Assembly (NCBI GenBank): GCA_039720395.1
Contig: CM077827.1
Coordinates: 15,849,615-15,913,614, forward strand
DNA from: Liquidambar formosana
Lineage: Eukaryota > Streptophyta > Magnoliopsida > Saxifragales > Altingiaceae
DNA: 64,000 bases
Direction of reading: 5' to 3'
Notes under the pieces: generated by a model
Seen by the model: the letters and a program-made list of their open reading frames with translations, nothing else
What the model was told of the DNA's origin: nothing
Databases searched by the model: none
Program-made: the position numbers and the translations under genes
Part shown: positions 10,601 to 25,600 of the stretch, in pieces
How the letters are laid out: each line of letters opens with the position of its first letter
Position numbering within the stretch: the stretch's first letter is position 1

Positions 10601-13600
10601 GAAAAGGCATTTCATGTGGTGTGCCTGAGAGAAAATTGTAGTTTGGTAAGGATTGAGTCACACATGAAGATATAATTGGTCACTAGGGAGTCACTAGGAT
10701 ATCATTGCAGAGGTTGTCGAGGAGAAATCCTGGTTCCCTTATTGTGGAAACATTTGGAACAATTATTATTCCTTTTTCAGGAAATTTCACTATTACCTTG
10801 TTTGTCTAAGGGCAGAACTTGGAGTTCTGAGTCATCAAAGATGGGAGCACATCCATGATGGTTGACATAGTCTCAAGTACAAGTTGTAAAGATTATATTA
10901 TTGAAACCCAACTGCTTCTAATTGCATTTATGTACAAGTTGTAAAGAGCTAAATTATTAAGGAAGTAGACTCGAGTTTCTCATATCAAAGATTATATTAT
11001 AATTTCATTAATTCAATTATTTTCTTGTAGAGATAGGAATACTGAAAATAGATGTTTGAATTGACTTGATTTTTAGTGTGACTTAAATTATAGATGTATG
11101 GAAAAAAATGTGGATGGTTTGAGTTAGACCCTGGACTCCAGTGATTACGGTGGACCTGCAAGGGAAAATTTGGGTTAGAGGGCGGCTGGAGTGTTTCCGG
11201 CCAAGGCCCCTCCGATGCTCAAGTTAGTGGAAGGTTCTAGAGAAAAGGCTGAGGAAGCTTAGCATATAGGGTTTTGGTCATACCTATAGTCTTACTATGG
11301 TTGGGTTTGCAATTTACCATAATTGCTGGATAACCGTCTAACTGTGGTTGGGTTTAGGTAGTTAACCATGGTTGTAACTATCAAACTTTGGTTAGAGGTA
11401 ACCTCCCAACTATGGTTGGACAGGGGAATAGTGCTTGGGTCTGTTTGCTTGAATGCCCATGCTGCTGGGCTGCTCTGGTAGCGTAATTTTCCTGGGTGGC
11501 TCGATGTTCAAATATGAGGCCTAGGCCAAGATTATCTGGCTTTCAACTAGCACGGTTTATAACCCGTGCACCATGCTAGATGTCAGCAGTCGCTAATAAT
11601 TTGTCCGTGCTTCATGCCCGCTTGGGTTATTTACGCACAATAGACATTAGAATAGATACTAAAATATGATTTATTTGCTAGCTGAGGGAATAAATTGTTG
11701 TAGGCCCATTGAAATTGTATAGCAAAAAAGGACTGTTTAATCGTTTACAGAATTTGATTTGACTTAAATTATTTGTGATTTGATGTGTTTGATGTGTTGT
11801 TGGATTGAACAAAGGCGTTAGATTGCATCATTCTCTTTGATTGAGTGTTGAATTTTCCTTTCTGTGCTTAAGATAACTATAAGGTCTTATTTCCTAATGA
11901 CTGCTTTCGATACAGAAATATGGTTTTGGGGATGAGAACTGATAATTCGTGTCGATTTTGTTGAAGGGGTTTAGACTTAGTAAAGCTAACATATTATAGT
12001 AGCTTAGATTTTCATAGTTTAAATCTAATCTTATGTTGAGTTCTCCTGATTGAGATGGACATTATACTAAAATCTTACTGTACTAGGTAAACATCTCAGA
12101 ACAGAATCTTAAATTTTTTTGGGTTTTCTTAACCTGTGCCCAAAGGCACATGTTAAGTTGCATTTAATGAGGCAATCATTGCATGAAAAAATGTATTTGC
12201 ACATTTTTCTAAGCACTTTCACATTTTTCTAAGAAATTTGCACCATTCTCTATGCATTTTCACCATTACCCATGCAATGATTGCCTCATTAAATGAAGCT
12301 TAACATGTGCCCTTAGGGCACACATTAAGAAAACTCAAAGTTTTTTCCAGTAACAAAATGATCATTTTACCTTCATGGAATCATTTATTAATGATTCCTT
12401 GTATGAATGTAGATGCTTCTCCATCTTCATTCCAAACTTTTCAGTTACTTCATGACAAACTTTTTTGGTCTGGACTTGTGGTTTATGACCTTTTAAAATG
12501 GAACTCTAAATCACCCTTTGATAACATATAAACTTCTTGTTAGTGAGGATCTGAATTTTGTGTCAATTTCTAATAAATATAGAAATCCCCCTTACAGAAA
12601 CTTCTAATTAATTTGCAATCAAACTCAAACTTTGAGATACTTATATGAAAACTGCAATTTGGTATTAGTAATAAAAATATTTTCTGTTATGGATTTTTCA
12701 GCCAAATACTGTGCTGGATGTAAAATCATGGGTTGAGCCTACTAATGGAGGTTGGGTTGTTGATTCCAAATATCTGGAATAAGCTGTTGTTGATTGATTG
12801 ATTTAAGTGCATTCATTTTTGTTGCATGACTAGATAATAATTTAAATATGGCAAAACATAATTTCGGTTGTTAAGGCATCATAAATGTTACCTAGTTTAT
12901 AATTTATGGCTATTAAACTTGATTTTTTTATTACTTGTATCATGAGACTAGAAGTATTAGCATATTTCATAAGATCAGTGGAATTTCCACAAATTTTTTT
13001 TCCATGGTATTTCCCCATTTTCCTAATGGTTGAGTCTTGTAACATGTAGGCTGAAGCTGAATTTTCTTTGAGTTTTCTTGTGGAATCACCATTTCCCTAG
13101 TGTATGCATAATGAAGCGGAGCTTCAAAATTGTAGTTCCCAGAACTGCCATCATTGAAATTGATTGTGATTGATTTATCTAACATATATATTTTTTTTTG
13201 ATACGAATTTATCTGACATATTCAAATGAGGCTCTATTCCTTCTGATTTTCTCTCCCACAAAAAATATTTCCCATTTTCCCTTGATTAAACTGAAATTAA
13301 CATACATGCTTTCTTATCTACAACATTTATAGAAACAAAAATGGATAACTGCAAGTTTCTATTTTCACAGGTTTGCCGTACTATACAGAAGGAGTTGGGG
13401 AAATCCATGGATGAACTGTTTTTAGATTTTGTTGAAACCCCACTGGCAACAGCATCGGTAAGATCCTCATACTAAAGTTTGTGATAGAAAATTAATTTGA
13501 GGGCAAAGCTTAGGAGTATACAGACTACCAAAAAGGCCATTACCCAGACCAGTGTTAGTCTGGCTAAGCAGGATCTAGGAAGGGTCAGCTAGATACAGTC

Positions 13601-16600
13601 CTGCCCTTGGTCTTTTATTTTAATACAAAGTGCTCGTTCTCAAGATTTGAACCTGCGCCTTCATGCTTGGTTGCCCAAGAAGTTTACCATTGCACCAGAT
13701 AATGGCCCCTAAACAGACTACCAGAGTTAATCAGTTAATTATTAGCATTCCTTATTATTTTAAAGATTTAATTTGATTATTTTTTTTTTGTGATTAATGG
13801 GTATACCTAAGAGGGATTGAAATTGATTTTTCCGAAACGATCCAAATTGATTTTTCCTAATTTAATGTATCAGTTTGTTTTTGATGATTTGAAAATAAAA
13901 CAGTTAGGATGAAACAGGTTTCTCAATGACTGGAATCTGGAATTTATCAGAACTAGAAGAAATAAGGTTTCTTAGATGAGGAAAGACCAATAGTCTGTTG
14001 GAATTGTGCTTTGAAATCAGTTTTGAACCTAGTCTCCCCCAGCCCTAACCACCCCTCCCAAGCACAGACCAAAAAAAAAAACAAAAAAAAAAAAAAGAGG
14101 AAGAAGAAAAGAAGAATAAAGTGATAGATACCTAGTTAGGTGGAACTTTTAGTAAGGTGCTAGACTTCTCTTACTCCTCATATGCAATGCATGTTTTTGA
14201 GATTCAAAATTGCTGGTTGTTTTAACACGAGTAATTTTCATGATATCCTGTGCTGAATGTTGGGAATCGAACAAGAGGGAAAAATCGAAGTGCGGAATAT
14301 AAAAATTTTTCCTATGATTCTACAGCCTATGAATCTAACTATGCACAATAAAAAAACAAAACCCTAACTACAAAGAGGGTTAGAACACTTAAAGTTTAAT
14401 TGTCTTCTCCTTTTTGCTCCAAGCTTTGAATCCGGATAGCAGCGTATTAGCAATCTAAGTGTATTGACTCCAACGGTATCCACACCTAGCTAGAGCTTCT
14501 AGCCTTTTCCATCTTCTTCCTTGTTGCTAGAGGTGGAGAAGAGAGAGAGAGAAAGAAGAAAGCCTCTAACAATTGGGACGGCTAGGGTTGGGAGTCAAGT
14601 GATGATGTCACACATCATAGTGTGACTTATATAGTCCACACTAAAGGGGCCGGCCCTAGGGGAGAAATCTTTTAGGGTTTTGTGCAATTTCTCTAAATTG
14701 CACAATAACCTCTATTATTTACATCAAATATAAACAACGCCTCAAAGAACTATTCTTTATTCACTAAAACCCTTTCTCTCATAGAATTTAAAGCTCTCTT
14801 AGCATGATCAGTGTATGACCCATTGGGTTCACATCATCAAGTAGTAGGAATAGCACAAGGTGTGCACAATGGAACTCTTTCCATTTAGGGTCTAATTGGA
14901 ACTCCTTCCAATTCCCTAATTGATTATAACTCACTTATATTAATTAGGACTTCTACTAACCATGAATAACACCTAGCATATGGTTCATGGTGTTGTCCTT
15001 AATGAGGTGAATAAGTATCTATCAAAGAACCCTTCTGTTATAGTTTATAGGTTACAATTACATCCTTCTATTTACACAATGTTTCCAATTGAACCAATAG
15101 AACATGGAAGTCTGTCAAGTCCCTAGTTCAATTACTTTATACTCATTCATAGATATCAACTCAATGATGAACTTACAGAAACTCCTTTCCATATTCATTC
15201 TGCCATGGCCATGGACTAAATGAGTTATATTATGAATGCTATATGAAACATTCTCTGTCTTTTTCCTAAGAGTAATGGATTTCTTGTTGATCACTTACAT
15301 GCCTTCATACATATAGCAGTAGGGCCAATGCATACCCTTATAGACCCATGATTAGGATCTGTACTTAGTGTTATTAAACTTCTAAAGTTATGTGCATAAG
15401 ACAATTATGGTGTCTCAGGTCTAAGGATTACTTGTACCACTATAACAATGAGAAACTGATTGATAGGCAGGTTAAAACTCCATTCAATTTTTCTCATATC
15501 TTTGGTCACATTCAGTGTACCTATTCTATTAATAGGCACTCACCTATTGGTTGTAGTATCTACACACAAATAGCTTGAGACCAGCTATCCTCTTATAGAG
15601 TCAACCTAACAAGTGCTAGTCCTATGGTTCATTACTGTTCATCATAGTGAACCTTCAACTAGGAATGATTTTGGAGTTTAGTACAGAGATATATTTACAG
15701 TCTCATAATTACTACTCTTTGTAATTCAATATTCTCAACTCTAACTCCATGGACATATTATGTGAATATTAAATGATGCATATAAACATAATAGAATAAG
15801 CCCTTTTATTAAATCAATAATAAATGTGACATACATAAATGAAATCAAATGATTGTTCCTTTATCCCTAAACTATCATCTCTATGATTGACTCTAGGGCA
15901 TAACTCTAACAATCTCCCACTTGTACTTTAACCAATCCACAATGTATCTAATACCCATTTCCTGTCTGTAGTGATCCAATTGCTCTTGGGTCATAGCTTT
16001 AGTGAAGGGATCTGCTACATTCTCCATTGTATGAATTTTCTGTATGCTAATATCACCTCTTCTAGTGATCTTTCTAATCACATGGAATCGCCGCTCAATG
16101 TGTTTGGATTTTTGATGAGACCGTGGTTCCTTAGCTTGAACAATAGCCCCGTTGTTGTCACAAAACAATGGCAAGGGCTTCTCAATGGCAAGAACTACTC
16201 CCAGTTCAAAAATGAACTTCTTTATCCAAACAGCTTCTTTAGCAGCCTTTGATGCAGCAATGTACTCAGCCTCTGTAGTAGAGTCTGCTGTAACATCCTG
16301 TTTACAGTTCCTCCAACTTACAGCTCCACCATTTAAGGTGAAGACATACCTCGATGTTGATTTCCTATCATTATCGTCAGATTGAAAATCTGAGTCTGTA
16401 TAACCAACCATTTCTAAGTTTTTTTCTCCATAGACAAGGCATAGTTCCTTAGTTCTTCTCAAGTACTTAAGGATAGCCTTGACTGCTTCCCAGTGTTTCA
16501 CACCTTGGTCTGCCTGATATGTGCTCGTAATACTTACAGCATAAGAGATATCTGGTCTTGTACATAACATGGCATACATTAAACTCCCTACTGCAGAAGC

Positions 16601-19600
16601 ATAGGGAATCTTCCTCATGTATTCAATCTCCTCTAGAGTTTTAGGTGCTATGTTTTTAGACAACTTGATTCCATGCCTAATAGGAATTAGACTTCTTTTG
16701 GAATCTTCTAATTTGAACCTTTTCAAAATCTTGTCTATGTACAACCATTGGGAGAGTCCTAGCATTCTTTTAGATTTATCTCTATAGACCTTTATTCCCA
16801 GAATATAGGATGCTTCTCCCAAATCTTTCTTGGAGAAATTCTGTGAAAGCTACTCTTTCACTTTTGGCAACATCTCTACATTGTTCTCAATAAGTAGAAT
16901 GTCATCAACATATAGGACCAGGAAGGTGATCGCACTCCCACTAACCTTCTTGTACACACATGGTTCATCCATATTCTGTAGGAAACCAAATGATTTGATT
17001 GCCTCATTGAATCGGATGTTCCAACTTCTAGAAGCTTGTTTAAGTCTATAAATGGATCGCTGTAGCTTGCACACTTTGTAGTCTTTACCACTGGATGTAA
17101 AACCCTTAGGTTCCTACATATAAATGTCTTCCTCAATGTTGCCATTAAGGAAGGTGGTCTTTACATCCATTTGCCATATCGCATAATCGTAGTGTGTAGC
17201 TATAACTAACAAAATCCTAATGGACTTAAGCATAGCCACTGGCGAGAAGGTTTCCTCAAAGTCAATACCATGTCTTTGCTGGTAACCTTTCGCCACTAGT
17301 CTAGCCTTGTAGGTCTCTACCTTTCCATCTGAGCCTATCTTCCTTTTGAAGATCCATTTGCAGCCAATAGGTACTATACCTTTTGGTGGATCAACTAAAG
17401 TCCAGACTTTGTTGGAATACATGGAGTCCATTTCGGATTTCATAGCTTCTAGCCATTTGTTCGAATCAATATCCGAAATTGCCTGTCCATAAGTAGTAGG
17501 GTCATCTGGGTGTTCTTTATCACCAAGGAACAATTCCTCTGCATTATGGTTGAGAAATCCATATCTCTCAGGTGCAATAGATACCCTACTTGATCTACGG
17601 AGAGGTTGTGGTACATTAGTGGGTTCTGTCTCTTCAGGGACAGTGGTGGGATCACTGTTGGTTTGTGTTTCATCAGATAATTCTTTGAGTTCTATTTTCC
17701 TGTTGTTGCCTCTTTCTTGAATAAACTCTTTTTCAAGAAATACTGCAAACTTACTAGCAAACATCTTTTGTTCATAAGGATAATAGAAATAGTATCCTAT
17801 ACTCTCTTTAGGATATCCCACAAACCTACACTTAATTGATCTTGATTCCAATTTAGTTGCTTCATGTGTCTTTACATATGCAGTGCAACCCCATACCCTA
17901 ACATGCTTAAGGCTTAGTGCTTTCCCTGTCCATATCTCATATGGTGTCTTAGGGGTAGCTTTGGTTGGAACTTTGTTTAACAAGTACGCAGCAGTTTCTA
18001 GGGCATGTCCCCAGAAGGATAATGGTAAATCAGTGTAACTCATCATGGACCTAACCATATCCAATAAGGTTCTATTCCTCCTTTTTGATGCACCATTAAG
18101 CTGTGGTGTTTTAGGAGGTGTCCATTGAGAAAGAATGCCTATTTGAACAAGATTTTCTAAAAACTCACCGGTTAAATATTCGCCTCCTCGATCCGATCGA
18201 AGAGCTTTAATACTTTTACCAGTTTGTTTCTCTACTTCATATCTGAATTCTTTGAGCTTTTCAAATGCTTCAAATTTGTACTTCATTAAGTACACATACC
18301 CATACCTAGAATGATCATCGGTAAAGGTTATAAAGTAAGAGAAACCTCCACTGAGTATGTATGCTCATAGGACCACATACATCACTATGTATTAATCCTA
18401 ATATGTTTGCAGCCCTCTCACCGTGACCGGTGAAAGGTGACTTGGTCATTTTACCTAGCAAACAAGATTCACAAGTTGGAAAGGGCATAGAAGCCAATGG
18501 ACCCAATTGTCCATCCTTACACATCTTGTTAATCCTATTCTCACTGATATGACCTAGTCTCAGGGGCAGTCATATGTGGAGTTTTCTTCATCTCTTGTTC
18601 TCTTGGGTTTGTTTGCATTTGATTTAGAACTATCATGCTCTATGCAATTAACTTTTGCAATAAAGTTTAGAAAATAAAGGCTATTTACATAAATTCCAAA
18701 GTAATGAACTCTTCATTTTTAAATAAAGAACATTTATTCTCCTCAAAAACAAATTTAAACCCTTGTTTAGATAAAACTGAAATAGAAATAATGTTTCTTA
18801 TAACTTCTGGAATATAAAGACAACCTGATAATTCTAAACTACCCCCACTAGGCAGAGTCAAGCGGCAAGTCCCAACGGCTAATGCAGCAACGTTTGCTCC
18901 ATTTCCCACTTGTAGGGTTACTTCTCCTTTACTCAGCCTTCTGCTTCCTACTAGGTCCTACATGGAAAAACAAATATGAGAACTCGGACCAGAATCTAGT
19001 ACCCAAGTGGAAGTAGAGCTAACACTCATGTTAGTCTCAAGTATGAGAGCATGATCCATACCTTCCGAAGGTTGGTTCTGTAGAGTATCCAGATACTCTT
19101 GGCAGTTACGTTTCCGATGCCCATCTTTGCTGCAGTAAAAACAGTTTTCATTACCTTTCCTCTTCCTTCGGGTACTCTTATCTTTCTTATTCCCTTACCT
19201 TTAGGCTTGAGCATAGAATTGGAAGCAGGAACTTCAACCCATTCATCACATTCAAGCATGAACTCTTTGCCATACAACTCTTGTGTGTGGATGAACATCT
19301 CGGGAGCACTTCCCATGGACTCGTATTGCTTCTTAAGCTCAGGACTCAGAGACACCATCATATAGCATCTCGTTATGAGATCATCGTCCATGCGCTTCTG
19401 ATAAGCGTCTTTCTCTTGCTGAGTTGCAGCCACAGTGGGAGCTTTAGGAAGTGGACTTTGAAGTGCACAGGTAATATTCTCGGAATTCAAAACGATTTTT
19501 AAATTCCTTAGCTAATCAAGATAATTTGGTCCAGTTAAACGGTTGGTTTCTAAAATGTTGGATAACGGGTTGCGGTGAGCCATTTTAGTGATTTACATAT

Positions 19601-22600
19601 GGAAAATTAAATAGAGAATCAGATTTCATTTTTAATCCATAATGATCGGGTCTTTAATCATATGGTACCTCCCACTATTTTATCAAATTCCATACACCCT
19701 CTAATGGAATTCGGGAATCTCATTCCTTAATGGGGATTGGGGTCCACTGTAACCTAGAAGCCTCACATTATAGTTTCTCGACTTCTAACCCACAATAAGA
19801 AGACAACTCTTTGTCTATTGCTTCATAAGCAAGTTCCAATCATTTTGCCTCTAGAGTACATACTCCTCACATTATAGTTTCTTGGAATAGTTCCCTAGTT
19901 AAGTTAAACCCATCATTCACACAGGTATGTTTAGCCAAATATATACCTCACATTATAGTTTCTTGGTATATACCAGTTTAGGCACCCCATGATATCTCAT
20001 ATGTGATAGTTTCAAGTAATGTCTTTAACATGGGTAGCTCCTACATGTCTGTAGGCAGGTACCCACATTAAGGGACGTTAGATGATCCTATAATGATGAA
20101 AGGCAATGAAAAATCCATTTCCTAATGTATTCTCCATTTACAACTTGATATTAAAAGAAGAGGGGTTTTTAAGGGTCTCATCAAATTAACATACATATCA
20201 TGCATATAAATAAAAACTGAACAACATAATAATAATAATCCACTTATCGATATTAGTATTTAAAAGGAGACATATAACGATATATGGATTTGGAGCTATC
20301 ACTGTTAATCTCATTAAAAGTTCCCACTATGATGATTATGGACTTTTAAGAAGATTCAATCTAAGCCAATAGATTGAATCTAGGGTCTATGGTGGGTGTA
20401 GGTGATTGTAAAATATAAAACCATTCGTAGCATGCATGTTTTCTTGAAAATCTTCTCTAAGCTTTCAAGTCCTTCATTCTCCTCCAATGGCTTGATGGTC
20501 TCCACTATAGGCTTGTTGGGCTCCACCATGCTCCTTATTATGCTCTCGATTATATAACATTTATATAATTTAAAGAAAGGAATACATAAGGGGAAAGTGG
20601 GGTACATAAGAGAATGATAGAGAGAGAGAGAGAGAGAGAAGGTGGCATGCAAGCCCCAAATAATAAATTACAACTCTTTGAAAAATATAACATCCCATTC
20701 ATAAGACGACCAATCACAATTGGTTTAAAGGGTATAGTCCATAATCATCATCCAACCACAAACATACAATCACATTGCATAATGTAAGAAAAAACTGTAA
20801 GCAATTAAACATATGGGCATTATGGTAATACTCTTGAATGATTTACATTAATCTCATTAATGTATCCTAATCTCATTAGGTTTTACAAAATTTCCAGAAT
20901 TTAATTAAGTCTTAACATTTAAGACATTTAGTTTCAATTAATCAAATCAATTGAAACATATAAAGTTTCCTAAAATAACTCTAATATCTTATATTAAGGT
21001 TTCCATAATTAAACAAAACAATTTTATTTAATTAAGAATTTCCAGATTTTAATTTAATCCCTAATTGTGTTTTAAACCATTTAAAACATTATAAAATTAA
21101 TCAATATTAATTAAATAATTAATATAGGAATTAAATAAAATCATTTAAATGATGAATTAGTGCATTAGGGTTTCCTAAAACCCTAAACCCTAATTGCAAT
21201 AACCCTAAACCCTAAATGCAAGCCCTAGTCATTAAATGCCTTAAGATTGGTCATTTAATAACCAATCATTAAAACCCTAGATTCATACAGTATTAATGAT
21301 AAGGATTAGGGTTTAATTAATGCCAAAAAGGGTATTAATTACTTTTAATTAATTACACTAATTAGGGTTTCCAAAACCCTAACCCTAGACATCATTAATG
21401 GCATTAATTATGTCCTAACAATTAATAACCATGATTGGTCATTTAATGACCAATTATTAACTCTTTAATTAAGGTAATTAATAGTCTAATTAGGGTTTTA
21501 ATTAATGCCATAAATAATTGGGGTTTCATCATTAACTCAAATTAGGGTTTCATAAGAAAACCCTAGTGTGCCGCCATCTTCAAGGGGCTGCCCGTGCTTG
21601 GCAAGGCTGCCATGGCCACCAACGGCTGTGGGAGGCCATGGCCAGCCAAGGGAGAGAGCTACTGGGTTGTGGGACAAGCCCATGGACACGTGAGGAGTGG
21701 TGGAAGTGGCTGCCATCATCAAAATTTATTAGGGTTTCAAAAACCCCTTGCTGGCGCCATTGAAGAAGAACTTCAAAGTCACAAAAGCTTCTAAAAACCC
21801 ATCAATTCGACTCTTCCATTCAAACCAGCTTTTGTATCATGTCCTTACATGAAATACTAAGCTAATAGAAGAGGTTTGGATGATCAAATCATCACCAATT
21901 GTTCTAAACAATTAAAACAACAGTAGGCTGCCCAGAATTTGACAGCATACTGTCCACAGTCGCAAATTGATTTAAAACCTAGCAAGATGATTGAATTAGG
22001 CTATCAAACGAATTTTCCCAGTATCCTACATGTCTTAGGAAACTAATGCAATTGGTTTCATGCAATTTGGAGTTCCCTAACTCAAGTTCTAATCAAAACT
22101 CCATTGATGACTTTTCTGCAGAAAAATTCTGCTATGCTGTTCATGAAAAATTTTCAAACTTTTTGAATCTTTTTCCATCAAAACCTTTTTGAAACTTAAA
22201 GAAAATCATATATACATGATATACAATGATCCTACAATGAATTGCCATAAAAAATACAGAGGCTTTAATTAAAATTAATTGCAAGATCCTCTGGGTTCTA
22301 AAACCCAGATTCAACCCTTTGAAGAAAAAGCGAGTTTTCCTTCTTCCTCTTCTCCCAATTCAAACCCTATGCAACCTTTGCATCAATGATTACCCTTAAC
22401 CATGATTTCGAAGAGGAGTAGAAGAAGAACTGACCTAGGGTTCCAAACCCTAGGTTCGGCCAAAGAGAAAAACAAAATTGCAGTAAAATTTTTCCAGATT
22501 TTTGAATCATTCAACTACACCATAATTACCAGCCCATATGTATTTTGTATTATGCATAATCATGGCTCTGATACCACTGTTGAGAATCGAACAAGAGGGA

Positions 22601-25600
22601 AAAATCGAAGTGCGGAATATAAAAATTTTTCCTACGATTCCACATTCCATGAATCTAACTATGCATAATACAAAAACAAAACCTAACTACAAAGAGGGTT
22701 AGAACGCTTATAGTTTCATTGTCTTCTCCTTTTTGCTCCAAGCTTTGAATCCGGACAGCAGCGTATTAGCAATCCAAGTGTATTGCCTCCAACGGTATCC
22801 ACACGTAGCTAGAGTTTCAAGCCTTTTCTATCTTCTTTCTTATTGTTGCTAGAGGTGGAGAAGAGAGAGAGAGAGAAGAAAGCCTCCAACAATTGGGACG
22901 GCTAGGGTTGAGAGTCAAGTGATGATGTCACACATCATAGTGTGACTTATATAGTCCACACTAAAGGGGCCGGCTCTAGGGGAGAACCCTTTTAGGGTTT
23001 TGTACAATTTCCCTAAATTGCACAATAACCCTTATTGTTTACATCAAATACAAACAACGCCTCAAAGAACTATTCTTTATTCACTAAAACCCTTTCTCTC
23101 ATAGACTTCAAAGATCTTTTAGCATGATCAGTGTGTGACCCATTGGGTTCACATCATCAAGTAGTAGGAATAGCACGAGGTGTGCACAATGGGACTCTTT
23201 CCATTTAGGGTCTAATTGGAACTCCTTCCAATTCCCTAATTGATTATAACTCACTTATATCAATTAGGGCTTCTACTAATCATGAATAACACCTAGCATA
23301 TGGTTCACGGTGTTGTCGTTAGTGAGGTGAATAAGTATCTATCAAAGAACCCTTCTGTTATAGTTTATAGGTTATAATTACATCCTTCCATTGACACAAT
23401 GTTTCCAATTGCACCAATAGGACATGGAAGTCTGTCAAGTCCCTAGTTCAATTATTTTATACTCATTCGTAGATATCAACTCAATGATGAACTTATAGAA
23501 ACTCCTTTCCATATTCATTCTGTCATGGCCATGGACTCAATGAGTTATATTATGAATGCTATATGAAACATTCTCTCTCTTTTTCCTGAAAGTAATGGAT
23601 TCTTTGTTGATCACTCACATGCCTTCATACATATAGCAGTAGGGCCAAGGAACACCCTTGCAGACCCATGATTAGGATCTGTACTTAGTGTTATCAAACT
23701 TCTAAAGCTATGTGCATAAGACAACTATGGTGTCTCAGGTCTAAGGATTACTTGTACCACTATAACAATGAGAAACTGATTGACAGGCAGGTTAAAACTC
23801 TATTCAGTTTATCTCATATCTTTGGTCACATTCAGTGTACCTATTCTATTAATAGGCACCCACTTGTTGGTTGTAGTGTCTACACACAAATAGCTTAAGA
23901 CCAGCTATCCTCCTATAGAGTCAACCTAACAAGTGCTAGTCCTATGGTTCATTACTGTCCATCATAGTGAATCTTCAACTAGGAATGATTTGGGAGTTTA
24001 GTACAGAGATATATTTACAGTCTCACAATTACAACTCTTTGTAATTCAATATTCTCAACTCTAACTCTATGGACATATTATGTGAATATTAAATGATGCA
24101 TATAAACATAATAGAATAAGTCCTTTTATTAAATCAATAATAAATGTGACATACATAAATGAAATCAAATGATTGTTCATTTATCCCTAAACTATCATCT
24201 CTATGATTGGCTCTAGGGCATAACTCTAACACTGAACACCACTAACACTGAATTTATAGTGCTTTTCTCCCAGGGTAGAGTGGAACTAAGTATTTAATAG
24301 TGCTTTTCTCCCAGGGCATAGTGGAGCTAAGTATTTTCTAGCCTTCTAGGATAATCTTATTGCTTGCATGTTCTATTCTTTAATGCAGATAGCGCAAGTT
24401 CATCGTGCAACTCTGAGTAATGGGCAGGAGGTGGTTGTTAAAGTTCAACATGAGGGCATCAAGACAGTCATTTTGGAGGTTTTGCATTCTTTGTATTTCA
24501 AGATGTTTGGAATAGAAAGAGTAAGACTTGCAGTCATTTTATGGTTGTTGGGCATACTATTGTTTTACAGGACTTAAAGAATGCTAAGTCAATAGTTGAC
24601 TGGATAGCTTGGGCAGAACCACAGTATGACTTCAACCCTATGATAGATGAATGGTGCAAAGAAGCACCTAAAGAACTTGACTTCAATCGTGAAGCTGGTA
24701 TGTTCAGCTCTTTTGTGGATTATTCCTTTAAGTGACTTTATGAGTACTTTATAATTGAAAGAAGAATGGCTGTTCTCTATTGCTCCTTATGGACTGCAGA
24801 TGTGGTTTTAGATTCACATGTCAACCGTTTAACATGCTTTTGATTATGTCACTGATATTGGTCGTTGGGAGTGTAGAAAATACTAGAACAGTAGCCAGAA
24901 ATCTAGGCTGCAAAAACAACTGTGATGTTGACATGCCTACTAATCGAGTGGACGTGATGATTCCAGATGTTATTCAGGTATCATCCTTCATTAATTTTAT
25001 TTCAATTTGAATCTACTTAAGGGTGCATTTGGATTATGATAGTGGCATAATTTTTAAGGTTTGTTGGGAAGTCCCACATCTCATATTGTTTAGATATTGA
25101 CTTTGATTTGGCATTATATAACTGTTTGGGCTCTCCACCATATAGCTAGGCTTTTAGGTTGGAAACTTGACATGGTATTAAATCCTGTCATTTTGTTGTC
25201 GTTCTTGGCACTGTTCTATTCGTGAGCCTGTCGTTGTTGTCCACATAGTGTTGGGAAGTCTCACATCCCACATCATCTAAATATTGAGTTTGATTTTGCT
25301 TCGTATACCTATTTGGGCCCTCTACCTAATAGCTTAGGCTTTAAGGTTGGAAACTTAACAAGGTTTAAAAGTTTTAGTTTTTCTATGGGTACTTTAAAGA
25401 TATCATGATTTATTATTAACATTTGAGAACATGATTTATTATTAAAATTTGAGAACAGTATTTAGGGAAGCAAAGTCATTGAATAAAGAAAAAAGAAAGA
25501 GGAAAAAGACTGAACTAAGCTCTTCTTTTGAAATTGATTTGGAGATTTGGCAAGGGAGATCAAGGCCTTTGGGGGGATGTGATTGTTTGGAAGTATGGGG

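Larger units (their letters stand above)
14258..24231 (-). mobile_element. Ty1/copia retrotransposon, 9974 bp with 1654-bp LTRs
   Basis: The LTRs 14258-15911 and 22578-24231 have identical length and clearly the same sequence, with scattered substitutions. Both run from TG to CTCTAACA. The TSD is CTGAA (14253-14257 and 24232-24236). The primer binding site next to the right LTR reads TGGTATCAGAGCC on the minus strand (tRNA-iMet). The polypurine tract next to the left LTR reads CAAGTGGGAGAT. The order on the minus strand is gag, protease, integrase, RT, RNase H, as in copia. The pol frame has stops and frameshifts, so the copy is inactive. It fills most of intron 3, antisense to the host gene. 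Confidence 0.93.

Noticed and set aside
13531..13712. Possible functional tRNA gene
   Set aside because: A and B boxes are present, but the cloverleaf is not kept and an 11-bp target duplication surrounds the unit; it is a SINE.
15390..15578. A 62-codon + strand frame kept in both copies of the copia LTR (also 23710-23898)
   Set aside because: The two LTRs come from one template, so shared frames are expected. It is antisense to the element and has no recognisable domain.
21178..21215. CCCTAAA-like words suggesting an interstitial telomere
   Set aside because: Only a few imperfect units in AT-rich retrotransposon leader DNA; plant telo-box words are common and no array is present.
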